A stretch of DNA of 10,794 bases, taken from Limisphaerales bacterium (GTDB taxonomy: Bacteria; Verrucomicrobiota; Verrucomicrobiia; Limisphaerales; PALSA-1396). The position numbers were made by a program, and so were the translations under genes. Within the stretch, counting starts at the first letter, position 1, and every line of letters starts with the position of its first letter. The stretch spans positions 21,385 through 32,178 of the forward strand of contig PLJQ01000495.1 of the NCBI GenBank assembly GCA_003140275.1, in the 5' to 3' direction. This document shows, one piece after another, positions 7,226-10,794 of the stretch. The notes under the pieces are model-generated. The model was not told where the DNA came from. It worked only from the letters and a program-made list of their open reading frames with translations, and made no database searches.

Positions 7226-7306
7226 ATCATTCCGCGCGTTTGACTTGAGTTGACGACCGCCAGATTCTGTGGGAAGTGAAGTCGGCAACTCCAATCCAGA
7301 GAACAA

Positions 7307-7576
7307 ATGCCCCGGAAAGCTTTTCGCATCCTTGCATTGGTGTTGCTTGTGGTCGCCGTGGGCGTGTGGTTGGCCACCGGCGCGAATCGAGGCTGGAGCA
7401 AGACGAGCGTGCCGATCAAAAAGACCGATGAAGTCACCGGCATCACGTATGACCAGTATGAGAAGCGCTTCGTCGCGGGCGTGGATTTTCTCGGGGCGGC
7501 GCTGTTGGGAGCCGGAGTCCTGATGGCCGCTTCGTTTTTGTTCCGTAAAAAACCAATACAAACCTCAAACCAATAA
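7307..7576 (+). CDS. Small two-helix membrane protein upstream of YceI
   Basis: An 89-residue protein with helix 1 at about residues 7-23 (FRILALVLLVVAVGVWL), a polar loop of about 33 residues containing GWSKTSVPIKKTDEVTG, helix 2 at about 57-79 (AGVDFLGAALLGAGVLMAA) and a basic tail (FRKKP). The basic residues at both ends predict cytoplasmic termini and a periplasmic loop. I know no function. It ends 11 bases before the YceI start on the same strand, so the two are very probably co-transcribed, and the membrane protein may act with or alongside the periplasmic YceI protein (inference). The Shine-Dalgarno site is weak (AGAGAA). Confidence 0.72.
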   Translation: MPRKAFRILALVLLVVAVGVWLATGANRGWSKTSVPIKKTDEVTGITYDQYEKRFVAGVDFLGAALLGAGVLMAASFLFRKKPIQTSNQ

Positions 7577-7587
7577 ATCGATTGATC

Positions 7588-8199
7588 ATGAAACACAAAC
7601 TGAAGTGGCTGCTTGTGCTCGCTTGCCTTAACACCGTCGCGCTGGCCGCGCCGCAAACCTTCGACTTCAAAGATCCCAAAGGCGTCAACAACGCCGTTTT
7701 CAAACTGGATGCGCCGTTGGAGGCGGTTAACGGCAGCGCCAACGGCATTTCCGGCACGGTGACGTTTGATCCGGCCGACCCCTCGGCCACGAAAGGAAAA
7801 ATCACCGTGGCCAGCGTTTCCCTGCGCGTTGGCAATTCCATGCAGCAAACGCACATGCACAGCGACAAATGGCTGGACGTGGCCCGGTATCCCGAAATCA
7901 CTTTTGAAACAAAAGAAGTGAAGAATGCCAGGACGAGCGGCGATACAACGACCGCCGATGTGGCCGGCACGTTCACGCTCAAGGGCATCTCAAAAGTCAT
8001 CACCACACCGGTCAAGCTGACTTACCTGAAGGACAAACTCGGCCAGCGTGTGCCCAACATGAAAGGCGACCTGCTCGTCATCCGAACCAGCTTCAACATC
8101 AAGCGCAGCGACTTCGGCATCAATCCAGGTCAGTTCGAGGAAAAGGTGTCCGATGTGATCGAACTCACCCTGAGCATCGCCGGCGCGTCGCCTCGGTGA
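7588..8199 (+). CDS. YceI-family periplasmic protein
   Basis: A 203-residue protein with a Sec signal peptide (residues 1-20, cleavage after VALA, before APQTF) followed by one YceI domain filling the rest. YceI proteins fold as a lipocalin-like beta barrel that holds long isoprenoid-type lipids, and in several bacteria respond to stress; the physiological role is often unknown. Family marks here are the N-terminal FDFKDPKGVNNAVFKLDAP region, ISGTVTFDP (54-62), HMHSDKWLDVARYPEITF (89-106), the GTFTLKGISK strand pair and IKRSDFGI (171-178). The length is normal. The frame could begin at a TTG at 7582, but the ATG at 7588 gives a standard signal peptide. It follows the small membrane protein gene by 11 bases, and a perfect inverted repeat follows its stop. 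Confidence 0.93.
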   Translation: MKHKLKWLLVLACLNTVALAAPQTFDFKDPKGVNNAVFKLDAPLEAVNGSANGISGTVTFDPADPSATKGKITVASVSLRVGNSMQQTHMHSDKWLDVARYPEITFETKEVKNARTSGDTTTADVAGTFTLKGISKVITTPVKLTYLKDKLGQRVPNMKGDLLVIRTSFNIKRSDFGINPGQFEEKVSDVIELTLSIAGASPR

Positions 8200-8215
8200 G
8201 GCGCACGCGGCTACC

Positions 8216-8245
8216 GCGCGAATCCTGCCGCTTAAGGATTCGCGC
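8216..8245. terminator. Perfect 11-bp inverted repeat between convergent genes, likely two-way terminator
   Basis: GCGCGAATCCT (8216-8226) and AGGATTCGCGC (8235-8245) are exact reverse complements around the 8-base loop GCCGCTTA. The hairpin starts 16 bases after the YceI stop and touches the last base of the beta-helix gene's stop codon, so it can serve both genes. No real T-run follows on either strand, so it is not a textbook intrinsic terminator. Confidence 0.6.
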
Positions 8246-9522
8246 TAGTTCGTGTCGCCCGCGTTGTCGTTGATCGTGACCTGGCCTTTGCTGCGGTTGG
8301 CGAGTCGGGTTTTGCCGGTGAAAATATTTCCAGTGATGATCGCACGGCGAACTGCTTCGCCCAGTTCGATTTGCGGTTTGTCTTCCTGGAACTCACAACC
8401 GCGCACGACCAGACTGCCGCTGTCCACGCGCAGCGCGGGCCGGCCTTCCTTTTTGCGGTCCCACTGTACGAATGTGCAATCGCCAAAACCAACCGTCCCT
8501 TTGCCTGCCAGCCGCGCGATCTGGTTGCACGGTCCCCAAAACGCGCAGCTCACGAAGCGCACACTGCCGGAGTTGGACGCTTTGACCTCGACCATTGTCG
8601 GATCAGGGCCGTGGAAGGAGACGAACTCGCCGTTGGAGATGAGCAGCGCCATGCGGGCCGAGTCCTCCACGACCACCGCGGTGAAGCAATCGTCCGCGCC
8701 GATGCCGAGGAAGTTGCCATTGCAGACTCCGGCTTTGGTCTTGATGAACTTGTAGCCCACATTGTAGCCGAAGCAAAAGGTGTTGAAGACGTATTGCCAG
8801 TCCGAGCGGCCGAACACAAACGCCTCGCCATTCTTCTGCTGCCACTCAAACAATTTCTGTTCCATGCTCCACCACGGATTGAAGTGGACGTTCTCAATGC
8901 GCCCGATGTCGAAGATGGCATCCACGTAAATGCCGCGGCGCAGCGGCTGGCCTTGAACGTCGCGGATGAGATGACGTTCGTTCTGGCTGGCGTCAATGCC
9001 GTTGTACGGATTCAACAATTCGACCTGCAACACGGCGGGATTCTTTCCGCGCATGGCAATCGTCCACGGGTAAGGCTTCGGCACATCGGCCCGGTCTTGA
9101 TTGGGATAGAACAGCACGACGCCTTTTAGGGTGCTGTTGTGGTTCAAGGTGATGAAGGGGCTGCCGGCCTCGTTGCCCGCATTTTCCGTCACCAGGAATG
9201 TGGTGCCGTCATCGGTGGGCTTCGGCGTCCCGGCGTCGCGCACACCGGTGTGCGCGGGCACCGATTGCCAGATGCCTTCCAGCGTGACCGCATTCGGTAC
9301 GTAGAGATGGCCGGCGAAGAAGTAGTTGCCGCGCGGCGCGTGAACGGTGCCGCCGCCGGCTTTGGTTGCCGCGTCGAGCGCGCGTTGGAACGCAGCCGTG
9401 TCGTCGGTCGTGCCGTCACCTTTGGCGCCAAAATCCCGGACCGAAAAAGCATCCGATGCAACGACAACGTTCGCCAGCAAAGAACAAACAAGGGCGAGCG
9501 GAATGCGGGTTGAGTGGGTCAT
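8245..9522 (-). CDS. Secreted right-handed beta-helix protein, pectate_lyase_3 superfamily
   Basis: A 425-residue protein with a signal peptide (about residues 1-25, hydrophobic core LALVCSLLANVVVA) followed by the characteristic opening of the pectate_lyase_3/GH55-like domain: FSVRDFGAKGDGTTDDTAAF (26-45), ALDAATKAGGGTVHAPRGNY and YVPNAVTLEGIW. The rest is strand-rich with repeated N, G and V turns (GSVRFVSCAFWG, GTVGFGDCTFVQWD, GSLVVRGCEFQED, RAIITGNIFTG), as in parallel beta-helix coils. Such proteins act on, or bind, plant or microbial polysaccharides; the actual substrate and even catalysis are not certain. The frame extends upstream to 9660, but the extra 46 residues show no export signal, and the ATG at 9522-9520 places the signal peptide at the terminus. 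Only a weak GGAA lies upstream. It is convergent with YceI, and a broken PL10 pectate lyase lies about 1.5 kb away. Confidence 0.85.
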   Translation of the reverse strand: MTHSTRIPLALVCSLLANVVVASDAFSVRDFGAKGDGTTDDTAAFQRALDAATKAGGGTVHAPRGNYFFAGHLYVPNAVTLEGIWQSVPAHTGVRDAGTPKPTDDGTTFLVTENAGNEAGSPFITLNHNSTLKGVVLFYPNQDRADVPKPYPWTIAMRGKNPAVLQVELLNPYNGIDASQNERHLIRDVQGQPLRRGIYVDAIFDIGRIENVHFNPWWSMEQKLFEWQQKNGEAFVFGRSDWQYVFNTFCFGYNVGYKFIKTKAGVCNGNFLGIGADDCFTAVVVEDSARMALLISNGEFVSFHGPDPTMVEVKASNSGSVRFVSCAFWGPCNQIARLAGKGTVGFGDCTFVQWDRKKEGRPALRVDSGSLVVRGCEFQEDKPQIELGEAVRRAIITGNIFTGKTRLANRSKGQVTINDNAGDTN

Positions 9523-9800
9523 GATTACGAAACGTTCCAGGCGGTTGCTAAATTCAGTGATCAGGAGAGTGGAGCGGACGGGCCGTAAAAGTGAATTCGT
9601 ATCGTCCCTGGTGAGCAATGCGGTCGCATCGCTCCCTGCCAAGCCTCTGGGGAAACGCACACGCTCCCTCCAGCATCAGCACCAAGCCGCGCTTGAATTC
9701 GGACGGCAAAACCGTTTGCATCTTTTCCATTCCGCGCCAACTGCGAATCTTTGCGTGAACGGTCGGTGTTCGCGCCCGTCAGCGCGTGACCGATCAGCGA
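9523..9800. other. Intergenic region between the oxidoreductase and the beta-helix gene
   Basis: I see no supported gene in these 278 bases. The open frames here are short and lack motifs. On the minus strand the region must hold the 3' end of the oxidoreductase transcript and the promoter of the beta-helix gene. A 7-bp tandem repeat, CGATCAG twice (9791-9804), straddles the oxidoreductase stop and is probably trivial. CGGTC and GACCG arms near 9760-9793 could form a bulged hairpin, but there is no T-run. Confidence 0.5.
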
Positions 9801-10794
9801 TCAGGCAATCTTCGCCAACTCGGCCTGCAACAATTCGCGCGTCCGGCTTTGCGCTTCGGCCAACGCAATTTCGCCCTTGTCGATTTTCGCCAGCAACGCC
9901 TTTTGCGCGAGGTAATCCTTGTTTGCCACGCCGGCCTTGCTTTGCAACATGCGCCAGGCTTTGCGGCGTTCGACGGCGAACAAGACCATCTGTCGCGACA
10001 CGGCGTAGCACTTCATCTTGCCGTCGCTCGACTCGGATTTAATGAAGCAACCGAAGTTCGGAACATGGCTGCGATGGTTCGGGTCGAATACGCGGCGATG
10101 AATCACGTCGTCCTGGGTGATTAACGCCAGCATGTCGTCGAGATGGATCAACTCCTTTGTTTCCTCCTCCTTCACGGCTTTGATGTGCTTCCGGAAACGC
10201 CCTTCGGTGATGGCCCAGTGCGCGACGGTGAAGTTGTAAGTTTCACCGCTGGATTTGTACTTCGTCACCCACCAATCGCGCTCGGGCGTCGGGTTTCCTT
10301 TCAAGTCGAATGCTTCCTGCGAAGTTTCGCCCTTGCGCGGGTTGAAAACAAATTCCGGCATGCCGCGCGCGTCGCGAATGAGCTTGGCCTGGTCGGCGCT
10401 CATGTTGTCGGCGACGCCGTGTTCGGGCTGGCAGGTCGTGTAGGCCTGGAAAAATGCCGTGCCGCGGTATTCGAGACCGTCGAGCATCGCCTTGTAAAGC
10501 TTTGCGGCATTGGCCATCGAAACCTGCGCGACGAACGGCGAGCCGTGTCCGCTCGTGAACGCCTCGGCCACGCACTTCTTTTCGATGAGCTTGCCCTGCG
10601 AGGCGACGCCGAATTGGTTCATGTCGTAGCCTCCGAGCATCGTCGAGCTATCCGAGTTTTGTCCGCCGGTATTGGAATAAACTTGGGTGTCGAGCATCAA
10701 CATTTTCACGTTCGGTCGATTTTGCAAAATCACCTTCGACACGTTTTGAAAACCGATGTCGCCGAACGCGCCGTCGCCACCGACGACCCAGACT
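9801..10794 (-). CDS. Pyruvate:ferredoxin (2-oxoacid) oxidoreductase, C-terminal part (5' end outside window)
   Basis: The visible 330 residues are the C-terminal part of a single-chain pyruvate:ferredoxin oxidoreductase of the NifJ kind, which converts pyruvate and CoA to acetyl-CoA, CO2 and reduced ferredoxin. The frame is open to the right edge and begins VWVVGGDGAFGDIGFQNVSK, the thiamine-diphosphate/Mg site, followed by MLDTQVYSNTGGQ, whose Thr, Val and Asn complete the Mg site. Then come FVAQVSMANAAKLYKAMLDG and the region with NPRKGETSQEAFDLKGNP, matching the usual end of the TPP domain. The first glycine motif reads GDGAFGDIG where classical enzymes have GDGWAYDIG. A long C-terminal part follows (from about ERDWWVTKY, with WAITEGRFRKH and a basic coiled end), longer than in the classical enzyme by my estimate. 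The ATG at 10742 is internal, not the start. The stop is TGA at 9801-9803. Confidence 0.9.
   Translation of the reverse strand, partial: VWVVGGDGAFGDIGFQNVSKVILQNRPNVKMLMLDTQVYSNTGGQNSDSSTMLGGYDMNQFGVASQGKLIEKKCVAEAFTSGHGSPFVAQVSMANAAKLYKAMLDGLEYRGTAFFQAYTTCQPEHGVADNMSADQAKLIRDARGMPEFVFNPRKGETSQEAFDLKGNPTPERDWWVTKYKSSGETYNFTVAHWAITEGRFRKHIKAVKEEETKELIHLDDMLALITQDDVIHRRVFDPNHRSHVPNFGCFIKSESSDGKMKCYAVSRQMVLFAVERRKAWRMLQSKAGVANKDYLAQKALLAKIDKGEIALAEAQSRTRELLQAELAKIA

Noticed and set aside
8371..9129. A 252-codon open frame on the + strand opposite the beta-helix gene.
   Set aside because: The minus-strand protein has a signal peptide and a recognised domain. The + frame has no family motif and follows from codon bias of the opposite gene.
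9523..9660. Upstream extension of the beta-helix gene to an ATG at 9660.
   Set aside because: The 46 added residues would bury the signal peptide inside the protein. The ATG at 9522 gives a proper N-terminal signal.
1..10794. Search for CRISPR repeats, toxin-antitoxin pairs, anti-phage genes, integrases or transposases.
   Set aside because: No regularly spaced repeats, tRNA-like sequence, transposase motif or nuclease/toxin-like gene could be seen in any frame.

Overview
The window looks like a chromosomal segment of a Gram-negative, PVC-type bacterium, most likely a Verrucomicrobiota member (inference, moderate to low confidence). Reasons: moderately high GC, often weak Shine-Dalgarno sites, an outer-membrane PagL-type enzyme, a lipoprotein, several secreted proteins, pectin-lyase-type proteins, and a YceI protein preceded by a small two-helix membrane protein. 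I see no rRNA, tRNA, CRISPR array, transposase, integrase or phage gene. There is no clear multi-gene system of a new kind. The most notable content is two broken genes, one tightly coupled gene pair, and several unrecognised small membrane or secreted proteins.

Left part (1-1140, + strand): the 3' portion of a PLP-dependent DegT/DnrJ/EryC1/StrS aminotransferase, a sugar-nucleotide type enzyme, cut by the left window edge. It converges on a minus-strand block.

Minus-strand block (4467 down to 1191), in transcription order: a five-helix half-size EamA/DMT-like membrane protein; a PaaK-type acyl/aryl-CoA ligase that starts on the last base of the preceding stop codon (TGATG); a PagL-like lipid A 3-O-deacylase; a small glycine-rich lipoprotein gene interrupted by an in-frame TAA; and a small membrane protein with a zinc ribbon. 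The first four have gaps of 40 bases or less and may form one operon. The fifth is 82 bases further on.

Middle (4468-6768): a 265-base gap holds little apart from a weak terminator candidate at its upper edge. Next come a secreted protein of unknown function (minus strand) and, divergently, a family-10 pectate lyase gene (PelA type). The lyase gene is broken by an internal deletion with frame change and by a further one-base shift.

Right part (6769-10794): a two-helix membrane protein of unknown function, then a probable pair of a small two-helix membrane protein and a periplasmic YceI-family protein, all on +. A perfect 11-bp inverted repeat separates this pair from a convergent, secreted right-handed beta-helix protein (pectate_lyase_3 type, minus strand). 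After about 280 bases in which I see no gene comes the C-terminal 330 residues of a pyruvate:ferredoxin (2-oxoacid) oxidoreductase on the minus strand, cut by the right edge. The two pectin-related genes suggest a plant or algal polysaccharide diet, and the oxidoreductase suggests ferredoxin-linked, possibly fermentative, pyruvate metabolism. These are inferences from gene content, not evidence of one joint pathway.
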